Source of the DNA: Psychrobacter okhotskensis
GTDB taxonomy: Bacteria > Pseudomonadota > Gammaproteobacteria > Pseudomonadales > Moraxellaceae
DNA length: 64,000 nt
NCBI RefSeq assembly: GCF_013248965.1
Contig: NZ_JABRVQ010000007.1
Span: forward strand, 62,001-126,000
Direction: 5' to 3'
The notes beneath the pieces were generated by a model that was not told the DNA's origin, ran no database searches, and saw only the letters and a program-made list of their open reading frames with translations. The position numbers were made by a program, and so were the translations under genes. Positions 1 through 8,741 of the stretch are shown one piece after another. How positions within the stretch are numbered: the first letter of the stretch is position 1; each line of letters begins with the position of its first letter.

Positions 1-725
1 AGGCGGTCGATAAATTTTACTTAAGCAATATTGGCTGGCAAGGGATTCGTATCCGCCGCGAGCATATATTAGAGCTGGCACGTGAAGCTTTAGCAGATAT
101 TAAGTCTGGCAAGCAAAACCAAGCTAATCACAACAGCACTGAGTCATTCCAGCCGAAACTACTCGATATCGCTAGTGGGCATGGCTTTTATGCCTTTGAC
201 TTATTGACAGAGTTTGAAAGCTTATATGCTGAGCTACGCGATTATGAGCAGCATAATATCCAAGCCTTACAGAAAAAGGCGGAACAGTTAGAGATTGCTG
301 ATCGTGTCCTTACTTGTCAAAAAGATGCGTTTGACCCTGCCAGTTATTCTAATATGCAGAAGGGAAGTAACAATGCTAAAGGTCTTGATGATAAAAAATT
401 CGATATCGCTATTGCTTCTGGGGTTTTTGAATTATTTTCTGATAATACGCTCCCTGCCACTGCATTGGCGGGTATTTATGACCGTTTAAAATCGGGTGGT
501 TATTTACTTTATACCAATCAGCCGTGGCATCCTGAGCAGGAATTTATCAGCAAAACCCTAAACAATCATCGCGGTAGCAGTTGGGTGATGCGTTGTCGCT
601 CACAAGCGGAAATGGATCAATTGGTTGAAAATGCCGGCTTTAAGAAAGTCGCCATGCGTATCGACCGTTTTGGTATCTTTACCGTGTCGCTAGCGATTAA
701 AACAGCACCAAATGCTGCTAAGTGA
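1..725 (+). CDS. class I SAM-dependent methyltransferase, C-terminal part (partial at window edge)
   Basis: The frame is open from base 3 at the window edge, so the true start lies outside. A Rossmann SAM-binding motif I (LLDIASGHGFY) is encoded near base 160. The later segments YTNQPWHPEQEF, SWVMRCRSQAEMDQLVENAGF and GIFTVSLAI fit the methyltransferase half of proteins often annotated as bifunctional alpha/beta hydrolase/class I SAM-dependent methyltransferases (family recall, not searched). Any hydrolase half would be upstream of the window. A TTG at 204 is in frame but lies after the SAM motif, so it is not the start. The patatin-like gene starts 14 bp downstream, suggesting an operon. The substrate is unknown; a lipid-related role is inferred from the neighbours only. 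Confidence 0.8.
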   Translation, partial: AVDKFYLSNIGWQGIRIRREHILELAREALADIKSGKQNQANHNSTESFQPKLLDIASGHGFYAFDLLTEFESLYAELRDYEQHNIQALQKKAEQLEIADRVLTCQKDAFDPASYSNMQKGSNNAKGLDDKKFDIAIASGVFELFSDNTLPATALAGIYDRLKSGGYLLYTNQPWHPEQEFISKTLNNHRGSSWVMRCRSQAEMDQLVENAGFKKVAMRIDRFGIFTVSLAIKTAPNAAK

Positions 726-739
726 TAGATGGATAATAG

Positions 740-1963
740 ATGAGTGATAAAAGTGCCAAGCCCTTGAACAGTAAAAGTGCCAAGCCTTATGAGCGCGTCC
801 AGCTGTTTTCAGGGGGCGGCTCCCGTTTTGGCTATTATTTAGGCAGTTATGCAGCATTGGTTGCCCATGATTTGACGCCAGATATCATCGTCGGCACTTG
901 CGGTGGTAGTCTGTCGGCTTATTTGGTCAATCTAGCGCCTGACCCCAAGGATTTGCAGGAGCTCATGTGCAGTCGTGAATTATATCGAGTCATTACTGCA
1001 ATCAGACATGTCGCGCCAGATGAAGCCAATAAACGTTCGAAAATACGTTATATGACGCAGGCACTAAAACGCTGGCGCTTGTCACGGCAAGTTTCTAACC
1101 GCCAAAAACAGCAGCAAGCAGATAGCTACGAGCGACTATTAGATGAGTTGCAGCAGTTAGCGATGTTTCGGATAGATAACGAGGGACAATGGCTGGATGA
1201 GTTATCCCATTTTTCTGCTAGTAATAGTAATGTTAATAAAATAGCACCAGAGATAGCCATTATTGCCAGCCGACTACATAAAAATTCCAGTCAAACATCT
1301 AATCAGATGCCTACTGCTAATAGTTCTGTTTACGATGATTTTAAGTTGCAAGAGTTATTATTTGCGCCACCGCGTTTGGCAGCATCAGAGCACTTTGATG
1401 AAATACTTGATTCACCTGCGCATACGTTTGCCGATAGGCGTATTCATCAATCAGTAAATGTCGTAAAGCAGTGGGCATTTAATTCAGCGGTTCGTGCTTC
1501 TATGGCAGATATGTATTATCTACCACCGACGCCTATAGACGATTTGGGTTGGTGCTTAGGAGGGGTAATTAATCTCACGCCCATTGAGCTGGCGTGTCAG
1601 TTAGGACAGACTGTATTTGCAGAGACCAAGGCAGGTTATGATTCATGGCTGGCGGCACCAGCGATTCAGCGCGTTTTTGGTTTTGACCCCAATGAGCGTT
1701 TGGCACAAGTGCATGGTTATCAGCCAATGGAAACGTCATCACTTGTGGAGTCAGAAAGAAATAGCCGTCAATTGCATTGGTTACCCTTTGCAGATAATGG
1801 CCAACAGTTGGCAGGACAGCATGTACAAAAGCGTTTTAATATCAGGCAAATGACCGTTGAACTCATTCACAGTGATTATGATGGCTTTGTACAGCAAATG
1901 CAGGCGCAGTGGCAGTATGGCTATCAGCGTACGGTCAACTATATACAACAGCATGGGCTATGA
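740..1963 (+). CDS. patatin-like phospholipase family protein with altered catalytic residues
   Basis: This 407-residue protein begins with the patatin oxyanion-hole motif (FSGGGSRFGYYLG, residues about 23-35). The beta-strand and nucleophile-elbow region follows as DIIVGTCGGSLSA. Patatins normally have GxSxG there; here the nucleophile position reads Cys (G-T-C-G-G), with a Ser two residues later. The usual DGG/DGA motif carrying the catalytic Asp appears as WCLGGVINLTPIELA, with Leu where Asp is expected. The fold is therefore supported but ordinary Ser-Asp acyl hydrolase activity is doubtful. A charged, Gln-rich middle section (about residues 110-200) separates the two motifs. The gene sits between a methyltransferase gene and an SDR gene whose ATG overlaps its TGA, so the three are probably one operon. 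Confidence 0.8.
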   Translation: MSDKSAKPLNSKSAKPYERVQLFSGGGSRFGYYLGSYAALVAHDLTPDIIVGTCGGSLSAYLVNLAPDPKDLQELMCSRELYRVITAIRHVAPDEANKRSKIRYMTQALKRWRLSRQVSNRQKQQQADSYERLLDELQQLAMFRIDNEGQWLDELSHFSASNSNVNKIAPEIAIIASRLHKNSSQTSNQMPTANSSVYDDFKLQELLFAPPRLAASEHFDEILDSPAHTFADRRIHQSVNVVKQWAFNSAVRASMADMYYLPPTPIDDLGWCLGGVINLTPIELACQLGQTVFAETKAGYDSWLAAPAIQRVFGFDPNERLAQVHGYQPMETSSLVESERNSRQLHWLPFADNGQQLAGQHVQKRFNIRQMTVELIHSDYDGFVQQMQAQWQYGYQRTVNYIQQHGL

Positions 1964-2787
1964 ACTCGCAAATGAAAGACCTTACACAATCTACTTCAAC
2001 TCATCAGCCATCGCATATCATCGTCTTTGGTGGTACGAGCGGACTTGGCTTGGCATTGGCGCTGCATCATCAGGCGCTTGGCTGGCAGGTGAGTGTCGTT
2101 GGCCATAGTATGGAGAAAATAACCCATATCAAAAAGCAACACTCTAATATCAATACTCATTGTTGTGATTTAACGGATAGCGTGCAAACACAAAGTTTGT
2201 TAGAGAGCTTGTCAGATGTTAGTTTTCAAAGAGTGATTTATAGTGCGGGCAGTTACACCAATGAGCGCGTCCACCATCTTAGTCAAGTGGACAGCGATCA
2301 AATGCTAGCGATTAATTTGCAAGCGTTTGAGCAGGTTTTTAGATGGGCAAGTGAGCAGTTAAAGCGCCAAAGCTATCCATCAGATTTCAACGAAAACAAC
2401 AGACGAAGCCTGATTTGTATCGCCTCTATCGCCGGTATTATGGATTATCCTTATACCAGTCTTTATGCCAAAAGCAAACGCGCGATGATTGCGATTGCTA
2501 GCGCTTATCGAGCGGCACTTTCGCCTTATCATATTCAAGTCAACTGCATCGCCTCGGGCTATATCGATACCCAAGCCTTACGCGATTTAAATAACGGTGA
2601 TGCCAGCCATAAGCCCTTTATAATGACGACTCAAACAGCAATTGACCATATCATGCAAGCGATTGATAACGATATTGAGCTCGCCATATTTCCACGCTCC
2701 ATGCGCTATATTACTCGGGCGCTCAATCATTTCCCTAAGCCTGTGCTTAACTGGATATTGCGTAGTAAGTTGGATAAACCTAGTTGA
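1960..2787 (+). CDS. SDR family NAD(P)-dependent oxidoreductase
   Basis: This is a classical short-chain dehydrogenase of 275 residues. The cofactor motif IIVFGGTSGLGLALA lies near the N-terminus, and the catalytic pattern is a Ser in ICIASIAG followed by YAKSK. I chose the ATG at 1960 because it overlaps the stop of the patatin-like gene as ATGA, a common arrangement for translational coupling. A second ATG at 1972 is possible. Upstream in-frame starts would overlap the patatin gene extensively. The C-terminal 40 residues (RYITRALNHFPKPVLNW) resemble the tail of lipid-related SDRs, but the substrate cannot be read from the sequence. Confidence 0.85.
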   Translation: MNSQMKDLTQSTSTHQPSHIIVFGGTSGLGLALALHHQALGWQVSVVGHSMEKITHIKKQHSNINTHCCDLTDSVQTQSLLESLSDVSFQRVIYSAGSYTNERVHHLSQVDSDQMLAINLQAFEQVFRWASEQLKRQSYPSDFNENNRRSLICIASIAGIMDYPYTSLYAKSKRAMIAIASAYRAALSPYHIQVNCIASGYIDTQALRDLNNGDASHKPFIMTTQTAIDHIMQAIDNDIELAIFPRSMRYITRALNHFPKPVLNWILRSKLDKPS

Positions 2788-2932
2788 TATAGTCAGTCCT
2801 AAATAAAAGAAAGACAACTATTATAACGTGCTACTGGTATCCATTTTTCTTGCTTGCTGTGCCTACGCCGACAGAGGCTGCGAATAATTCATCCTAGTAG
2901 CACTATATTCATTTAAAAGTGGATCGACTGTA
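2788..2932 (+). repeat. interspersed repeat family B, copy 1 (MITE-like)
   Basis: The element starts with TATAGTCAGTCC directly after the SDR stop and ends near GACTGTA, just before the cdsA stop. Its core TTTTTCTTGCTTGCTGTGCC followed by a GACAGAGGC block is shared with copies near 10.8, 14.6 and 63.5 kb. It fills the space between two convergent genes. The ends match less well here than in the two 138-bp copies, so the right border is approximate. Confidence 0.65.
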
Positions 2933-2937
2933 ACCGC

Positions 2938-3831
2938 TTACCCAAGCAGCCAATAAAACAAGGTAAATAGCGGCACACCAATGAGCAAGCTATCCACTCT
3001 ATCTAATACGCCGCCATGTCCGGCAAGCATCGTACCCGTATCTTTTACCCCGTGCTGACGTTTAAAGGCGGATTCTAATAAGTCTCCAGCGATACCACTG
3101 ACCGCTAAGCCATAAGCGGCTAATGAGCATACCAACCAACTAAACGGCGTGAGCCAAATGCCTAATAGCGTTGCCAATACTGCCGCGAGCATACTACCGA
3201 AAAGAGCGCCCTCGATACTTTTATTCGGGCTAATGGTTGGGGCAAGACCGCGCTTAAACAGCTTGTGACCAAGCAATTGTCCACATAAATACTGGGCAAT
3301 ATCATTAAATTGACTGGCGAATAATACAAAAAATAAAACGCCATACTGCTCGCGTTGCCAGATTAATTGTTGTAAGGCAATGAGACTGATAATCAGTGCG
3401 ATAAAAGCAAAACTAAAGACTAGGTCTAATAGATTTAAACGTGTGTAAGCTTGAGTAGAATGGTTAGGAGTTTTGCTAAAAGGCTGAGTGTTTGCTTGTA
3501 AACCGCGCGCTTGGAGCTTGTGAATCAGCACAGCTTTGTTGCGCAGACACCATAAGCGTTTGATCTCATAGCTACCACGTAAACCAATTAAGACGAAAAA
3601 GGCGATGAGTAACCACTGGTATGGGTAGGTAGGAGGCTGTGAGGGCTGGCTATTATCAGTTATCTTAGCGATAACATAACAAGCGCAAAGCGCTGCTAGC
3701 ATCAGCCACCACGAGCGGGCAATCAAATAAATTTTCGGTAAGCGCTGACGCAAGCGAGGTAGGGCAAGCATTGCCCACGTCAAACTGACGACCATCATAA
3801 GTCCGATCACAAACTGTAAATCAGTAGCCAT
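2938..3831 (-). CDS. cdsA: phosphatidate cytidylyltransferase family protein (CdsA-like)
   Basis: This 297-residue polytopic membrane protein should convert phosphatidic acid and CTP to CDP-diacylglycerol. The C-terminal family signature is clear: SAFKRQHGVKDTGTMLAGHG, then GVLDRVD, containing the K-R, K-D, HGG and DRxD elements of CTP_transf_1. About seven hydrophobic segments precede it. A basic soluble stretch (residues about 75-125) resembles a cytoplasmic loop. It converges on the lipid-related SDR gene. It may be a second CdsA paralogue rather than the housekeeping enzyme, which cannot be decided here. No clear ribosome binding site precedes the ATG. Confidence 0.85.
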   Translation of the reverse strand: MATDLQFVIGLMMVVSLTWAMLALPRLRQRLPKIYLIARSWWLMLAALCACYVIAKITDNSQPSQPPTYPYQWLLIAFFVLIGLRGSYEIKRLWCLRNKAVLIHKLQARGLQANTQPFSKTPNHSTQAYTRLNLLDLVFSFAFIALIISLIALQQLIWQREQYGVLFFVLFASQFNDIAQYLCGQLLGHKLFKRGLAPTISPNKSIEGALFGSMLAAVLATLLGIWLTPFSWLVCSLAAYGLAVSGIAGDLLESAFKRQHGVKDTGTMLAGHGGVLDRVDSLLIGVPLFTLFYWLLG

Positions 3832-3909
3832 ATTTTTAGCACTTTGAGGTCAATAAAGAACGGCAATTTACCGTTTTGTCATGATTAGAGTGGCAACCTT
3901 TAATTGCTG

Positions 3910-5889
3910 TTAGACGTTAGCAACTGTATGTGCTGATCCAACCTCTGTGTCATCGATTATAGGCTGAACCAACCAACCAATGCCACCCTCTTTGTCACCT
4001 GCTTTGTCATCATCTATCAACTTCGATAATGGCGCAATCACACTGGTCCGAGGTGTAGATGCCAAATGTGGATAGTCTTGACGATAATGACCACCGCGAC
4101 TCTCATAACGCTGATAAGCTGACTGAATAACCAATGTGGCTAATTGTAATTGTCGTGCTAATTGAAAGTATCTCAGGTTGGCAAGGGTAGGTGTATCGCT
4201 CTTACTCTCACTACTGAGGTTGGTTGAATGAGACTTGAGGTATCTAAGCTGATGCTGCCAACTTTCTATCTGTATCAAGGCTTGTTCTAATTGCCCAGCC
4301 CTGCGAGTAATGCCCATATTATTGGTCATCAATATCTTTAGCTGTGCGGTTATTTCGCTAATGTCAGCCTCTATATTGGCATTGCCATTGCCATTAACAT
4401 TAACATTATCATTATCATTAACATTATCATTAACATTGTCATTCGCCTTGCTTCCATATGAAGGAGATGCAGGTAAATTAGACAGTGGTAGTATGACGGC
4501 CTGAGCGTCTTTAAGCGTTGGTGGTGTCCAAATAGTAGTCCCTGATAAATTTGAGTGATCATAAATGGCAACGGTATCTAGATTTTCTAATGCTTTCAAA
4601 TAGTGCGGCAAGTCAGCAGCGATATTGCGCCCAACCACCACGCATTCCAAAAGTGAATTACTCGCCAAGCGATTCGCACCATGTAGGCCAGTATAAGCAA
4701 CTTCGCCTGCAGCATATAAACCTATCACATCGGTCAAACCATTGGCACAGGTTATCACACCGCCACAACTGTAATGAGCGGTAGGGGCAACGGGGATAGG
4801 TTGTTTCGTGATATCGATGCCAAGCTCTAATAGTGTTTGATAAATCTGTGGAAAGTGCTCTCGTAAAAATTGTTCTGGTAAATGGCTGACATCCAAATGC
4901 ACGTAGCCAAGACCATTATTACTGATCTGCTCAGCGATGGCGCGCGCGACGATATCGCGTGGTGCCAATTCCGCTCGCTCGTCAATCTCTAACATAAAGC
5001 GCTTGCCAGTTTGCGGACAAGTCAGCCGTCCACCTTCACCGCGTAGTGCTTCGGATATTAGAAAGCTACTGTCATCTAACGCTAAACCGGTCGGATGAAA
5101 TTGGATAAACTCTAAATTTGCTAAGCGGCAGCCTGCTTGCCATGCCATCATAACCCCGTCGCCGACACAGACATTTGGCGCGCTGGCACGTTTAAACAGT
5201 TGCCCCAAGCCACCACTGGCTAAGACAACGGCACGACTGTGAAACGTAAGCTGTCGTTGATGAGTATGATCAAAAACAAGCGCCCCTTGGCATTGCTTAT
5301 TTGGATTGGCGCTATTCGTTAAAAGGCTGAGCGCCTCATGAAACGGTAAAACATTAATGTTGCTTGCCGCTTTTACCTTTATTGTTAAAGCTTCCATAAT
5401 GTGTCGACCGGTCGCGTCATCCGCATGTGCGACCCGCCTACAACCATGTCCGCCTTCTTTGGTTAAATGTAAGTCGGCAGTTTGTAATTCAGTCTGTAGT
5501 TCGGTGACAGGTTTTGCATTATCTGCTTGCGGTATCTGGGTAAAAGGAACGCCTTGCTCGCACAGCCATTGCACTGCTTGTTGTCCGGCACTTAAAATGC
5601 TACTGGTATTGTCAGCTTCGCATAGGCCTGCGCCAGCGATTAGGGTATCAGCGATATGGTCAGCGACAGAGTCCTCTTTATCCAAGCTTGCTGCGATACC
5701 GCCTTGGGCATAATGACTGGAGCAAACCTCCAAGCTGGCTTTGCTGAGTACGGTAATATTCAGTGATTTTGGTAATGCTAGAGCCGTGCTTAAGCCTGCT
5801 AATCCCGCACCAATAATAAGCACATCCGTTTGTACCATAGCAGCAGGGCTATTAGCACCTAATAATTCCGCTGTAAATACCGCGCTCAT
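3910..5889 (-). CDS. nadB: L-aspartate oxidase
   Basis: This FAD enzyme oxidises L-aspartate to iminoaspartate, the first step of de novo NAD synthesis. It shows the N-terminal FAD motif DVLIIGAGLAGLS, GHGCRRVAHADDATGRHI, NLEFIQFHPTGLA, EALRGEGG, PTAHYSCGGV and GLHGANRLASNSLLE. I chose the ATG at 5889, one base after the nadA stop (TAATATG), which implies coupling. In-frame starts further upstream would run into nadA. At 659 residues it is roughly 100 longer than usual. Part of the excess is an Asn/Asp/Val/Gly-rich stretch near residue 490, encoded by degenerate 6-bp repeats, between the fumarate-reductase-like domain and the C-terminal helical domain. Confidence 0.95.
   Translation of the reverse strand: MSAVFTAELLGANSPAAMVQTDVLIIGAGLAGLSTALALPKSLNITVLSKASLEVCSSHYAQGGIAASLDKEDSVADHIADTLIAGAGLCEADNTSSILSAGQQAVQWLCEQGVPFTQIPQADNAKPVTELQTELQTADLHLTKEGGHGCRRVAHADDATGRHIMEALTIKVKAASNINVLPFHEALSLLTNSANPNKQCQGALVFDHTHQRQLTFHSRAVVLASGGLGQLFKRASAPNVCVGDGVMMAWQAGCRLANLEFIQFHPTGLALDDSSFLISEALRGEGGRLTCPQTGKRFMLEIDERAELAPRDIVARAIAEQISNNGLGYVHLDVSHLPEQFLREHFPQIYQTLLELGIDITKQPIPVAPTAHYSCGGVITCANGLTDVIGLYAAGEVAYTGLHGANRLASNSLLECVVVGRNIAADLPHYLKALENLDTVAIYDHSNLSGTTIWTPPTLKDAQAVILPLSNLPASPSYGSKANDNVNDNVNDNDNVNVNGNGNANIEADISEITAQLKILMTNNMGITRRAGQLEQALIQIESWQHQLRYLKSHSTNLSSESKSDTPTLANLRYFQLARQLQLATLVIQSAYQRYESRGGHYRQDYPHLASTPRTSVIAPLSKLIDDDKAGDKEGGIGWLVQPIIDDTEVGSAHTVANV
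4375..4446 (-). repeat. degenerate hexanucleotide repeat inside nadB
   Basis: About twelve units of the type ATTAAC, ATTATC or ATTGCC (plus strand) follow one another with period 6. They encode alternating Asn with Asp, Val, Gly or Ala in the linker of L-aspartate oxidase. The period is a multiple of three, so unit gain or loss would change protein length without breaking the frame. Confidence 0.85.
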
Positions 5890-5890
5890 A

Positions 5891-7030
5891 TTAGGCAGCC
5901 CCGACATTGGCGAACAGCTCGCGGTCTTTGACAATATCGCCGCTCGCTGCCACACGTTGCTTTTGCGCTTCGGCAAAATCAAGCATACGTTGCAAGGACT
6001 TTTTAGCCGCGACTGCCAGCTCAGGCGTCATTAATACCTCACCGCTATGATGCGTTAAGCACTGCTCAATACCTTTTAGGCCATTCATTGCCATCCATGG
6101 GCAAAATGCACAGCTTTTACAGCTGGCGCTTTCACCAGCCGTCGGTGCGGCTAAGAAACGTTTGTTTGGCGAGCGCTTTTGCATCTCGTGCAAGATACCC
6201 AAGTCGGTGGCGACGATAAAGGTATCGGCATCCATCTCATAAGTTGATTGCAACAGCTTACTGGTTGAGCCGACCACATCGGCCAGTGCTACGACGCTAT
6301 CAGGTGATTCAGGATGTACCAATACTTTGGCATCTGGATGATCCTCTTTTAATTGCAGCAGCTCGGTCGCTTTAAACTCGTTATGTACGAGGCACGAACC
6401 TTGCCAGAGCAGCATATCTGCGCCCGTCTCTTTAGCAATATATTTACCCAAATGGCGATCGGGGCCCCAAATAATTTTTTCACCATTAGTATGCAAATGG
6501 CGAATGATATCGATGCCAACCGATGACGTCACCACCCAATCGGCACGGGCTTTCACAGCAGCACTGGTATTGGCATAAACCACGACGGTACGCTCAGGGT
6601 GAGCATCACAAAAGGCCGAGAACTCATCAGCCGGACAGCCCAAATCGAGCGAGCACTCGGCTTCCAAGTCTGGCATCAGTACGGTCTTCTCCATACTTAA
6701 AATTTTGGCCGACTCACCCATAAAGCGGACGCCAGCGACCACTAGGGTTTGCGCACTGTGCGCTTGTCCAAAGCGCGCCATCTCGAGCGAATCACCCACG
6801 CAACCACCGGTTGCCAATGCCAAATCCTGAATAAAGGGATCGACATAATAATGGGCGACCAATACCGCATTATGTTCTTTCAGTAATTGCTTGATATTTT
6901 CTTCAACCGCAAGCCGTTCAGCACGTGGTAAGTCTGCTGGCATTTTAGCTTTGGCATATTCAATATTCATTTGAGTGGCAATGCGAGTGTCATTGCTCAT
7001 GATGGGCGCGTCGTAAGGATAAGTTTTCAT
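5891..7030 (-). CDS. nadA: quinolinate synthase
   Basis: This enzyme condenses iminoaspartate with dihydroxyacetone phosphate to quinolinate using a [4Fe-4S] cluster. Family motifs are [51 protein letters not shown] and the C-terminal [15 protein letters not shown]. The conserved cluster cysteines appear to be present in these blocks. I chose the ATG at 7030 because AAAAGG lies upstream of it. A later ATG at 7000 lacks a ribosome binding site, and the longer frame to 7081 adds a stretch unlike the family. The product is 379 residues. nadB follows one base after the stop. A palindromic operator lies about 90 bp upstream. Confidence 0.95.
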   Translation of the reverse strand: MKTYPYDAPIMSNDTRIATQMNIEYAKAKMPADLPRAERLAVEENIKQLLKEHNAVLVAHYYVDPFIQDLALATGGCVGDSLEMARFGQAHSAQTLVVAGVRFMGESAKILSMEKTVLMPDLEAECSLDLGCPADEFSAFCDAHPERTVVVYANTSAAVKARADWVVTSSVGIDIIRHLHTNGEKIIWGPDRHLGKYIAKETGADMLLWQGSCLVHNEFKATELLQLKEDHPDAKVLVHPESPDSVVALADVVGSTSKLLQSTYEMDADTFIVATDLGILHEMQKRSPNKRFLAAPTAGESASCKSCAFCPWMAMNGLKGIEQCLTHHSGEVLMTPELAVAAKKSLQRMLDFAEAQKQRVAASGDIVKDRELFANVGAA

Positions 7031-7117
7031 AAATGCAAACCTTTTAGGCAGTAACGACAAGCAATATGTCGCGAAAAACAAGTCAATTAGAGACAGCTGG
7101 CGAATCAGATGTTTTAA

Positions 7118-7138
7118 TTATGCTCATTTTGAGCATAA
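7118..7138. promoter_or_regulatory. candidate NrtR operator upstream of nadA
   Basis: A perfect 9-3-9 inverted repeat, TTATGCTCA-TTT-TGAGCATAA, sits 88 bp before the nadA ATG. A near copy sharing the first 16 bases (TTATGCTCATTTTGAG) lies before nadC at 8693-8713. With a Nudix-type NrtR regulator encoded between the two, this is most simply its binding site. The link is inferred from co-occurrence. Confidence 0.75.
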
Positions 7139-7198
7139 ATACAAGTGTTTTTTATAACTTGATTTCAAAATAATATTTATTTTTACAGAATTTTCCTA

Positions 7199-7368
7199 GG
7201 GCGTGTCCTCATTTTAAAAATGGTGATAAAAATGAGGTGAATTGTAGTCAAACAAGGAAAATAGTGCAGACAATATCGAGATATTACCTAGCTATTTGAC
7301 GATGTTTGGCAAGATTTAACCGTTTTTAGCCCATTTAGATTGCTATCGGTTGAATTGAGGACACGCCC
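7199..7368 (+). mobile_element. 170-bp MITE-like element, family A copy 1
   Basis: The element begins GGGCGTGTCCTCA and ends with the inverse TGAGGACACGCCC. It is flanked by TA on both sides (7197-7198 and 7369-7370), consistent with a TA target duplication. A nearly identical copy, also exactly 170 bp and also TA-flanked, lies inverted at 13353-13522. There is no open frame inside, so a transposase would have to act in trans. It separates the nadA promoter from nrtR. Confidence 0.85.
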
Positions 7369-7523
7369 TAATGATTGTTGGTATCCAACTCTTTCAACCT
7401 CTTATAATTACAACCGCAGGCTATGATAGTTTTAGATTCACGTTATACTGAGCACTATTGTCAGAGCTGCATATGACGAGCTCATCATTCCATTCATATA
7501 ATTAAAGGATCGTTGCTAAAGTC

Positions 7524-8573
7524 ATGACGTTGTCTTATTCACATGCACATCAACAGGGAAGTGGTACCACTGAGGTGGTCGCGGTGTTAGTTGCGATTAC
7601 CGACCACAGCGCCCGGGTCTTAACAGTGGATCAAGGCAAACTCTTGCCCAATGGCCCTTTGATGCCGTTACATCGCTCCTTGCAAGCAGGTGTACGGCAA
7701 TGGGTGGAAGAGCAAACGCAGCAGCCGCTTGGTTATCTAGAGCAGTTATATACCTTTGTAGATACCAATAGACGCAATGTTGACGGTCATGCACTGGTGT
7801 ATGTGAGCTATCTGGGTCTGGTGCAAGAGACACAAATGCAAGCACGACAAAGTCAGGCATTGTGGCGAGATTGGTACGATTATTTCCCATGGGAAAATCA
7901 CTTGAATGGTACGCCTAGCATCATTTTGGATTATATTGTGCCAGCGTTATTGAACTGGGCAAACGCTGGGTCTGATGAGATCATTCAGCAGCGCCGCCGT
8001 CAGCGTATTGGCTTATGCTGGGGCTTAGCGGCAGCGCCTATCGTTGACGGTACAGATACAGAAAATGCTAGCGAAGTAAGTCATGACAAAGCTTATGAGA
8101 GTAGAGAGTGGGTCGCTGAGCATGTCCTGCTGCGCTATGAGATGCTGTATGAAGCAGGGCTGATACCTGAAGCACCGACTTATCCACCTAGCTATTCATC
8201 CGATACGCAAAGCAAGTTGCCAGCCGATTGGTCGCAGCTGATTGGCGTGCCCATGTATTACGATCATCGTCGCGTGATTGCGACGGCCATCTCTAGATTG
8301 CGCGCAAAGATTGAATACCGACCGCTTATCTTTGGCTTAATGCCAGACGTTTTTACCTTGTCACAATTACAACAAAGCGTTGAAGCCTTATCAGGGGTGC
8401 GCCTGCACAAGCAAAACTTCCGCCGTCTGCTCGATGCGCAAAACCTTGTCATGGAAACCGGTCAGAGTAGTAGCGCTCAGCGCGGTCGCCCTGCCAAGCT
8501 TTACCGTTTCCGTCATGATATCGAGCTACAAAGCTTGTTAATGGACAATAAATTGCCCAAACGAAACAAATAG
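7524..8573 (+). CDS. nrtR: NrtR-type Nudix domain transcriptional regulator of NAD biosynthesis
   Basis: This 349-residue protein has an N-terminal Nudix-like domain (TEVVAVLVAITDHSARVLTV; LEQLYTFVDTNRRN) and a C-terminal winged helix (FTLSQLQQSVEALSGVRLHK, then NFRRLL and RGRPAKLYRFR). This is the layout of NrtR regulators that sense ADP-ribose-type metabolites. The Nudix box is degenerate: around VRQWVEEQ the Gly and several Glu of the consensus are missing, so it is probably a ligand-binding rather than a hydrolytic domain. A linker around residues 150-215 is longer than I expect for the family. The gene lies between nadAB and nadC, both of which carry the matching palindrome. Confidence 0.85.
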   Translation: MTLSYSHAHQQGSGTTEVVAVLVAITDHSARVLTVDQGKLLPNGPLMPLHRSLQAGVRQWVEEQTQQPLGYLEQLYTFVDTNRRNVDGHALVYVSYLGLVQETQMQARQSQALWRDWYDYFPWENHLNGTPSIILDYIVPALLNWANAGSDEIIQQRRRQRIGLCWGLAAAPIVDGTDTENASEVSHDKAYESREWVAEHVLLRYEMLYEAGLIPEAPTYPPSYSSDTQSKLPADWSQLIGVPMYYDHRRVIATAISRLRAKIEYRPLIFGLMPDVFTLSQLQQSVEALSGVRLHKQNFRRLLDAQNLVMETGQSSSAQRGRPAKLYRFRHDIELQSLLMDNKLPKRNK

Positions 8574-8692
8574 TCGCCACCTTATTCCTGCGATATTCTT
8601 GCCGCATGCTATTTCTATAAACTTTAAGCACAGGTACAAAGAGGTATAAAATGCTTACCTTTGCTTGCGAGCTTGCTCACTTTGCGCTATAT

Positions 8693-8713
8693 TTATGCTC
8701 ATTTTGAGTTTAA
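8693..8713. promoter_or_regulatory. candidate NrtR operator upstream of nadC
   Basis: The imperfect palindrome TTATGCTCA-TTT-TGAGTTTAA matches the nadA site in 16 consecutive bases and in the spacer length. It lies 29 bp before the nadC ATG, where binding would block transcription or the RNA polymerase site. Two bases of the right half-arm differ from perfect symmetry. Confidence 0.72.
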
Positions 8714-8741
8714 ATCATTAAAATTTATATAAGGGTTAAAG

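Noticed and set aside
4310..4504. Plus-strand frame with Leu-Ser/Leu-Thr repeats
   Set aside because: It is the antisense reading of the hexanucleotide repeat in nadB and has no support of its own.
5890..5982. Longer nadB starting inside nadA
   Set aside because: The ATG one base after the nadA stop gives the FAD-binding N-terminus; the extra residues are antisense-free but lie in the end of nadA and are not family-like.
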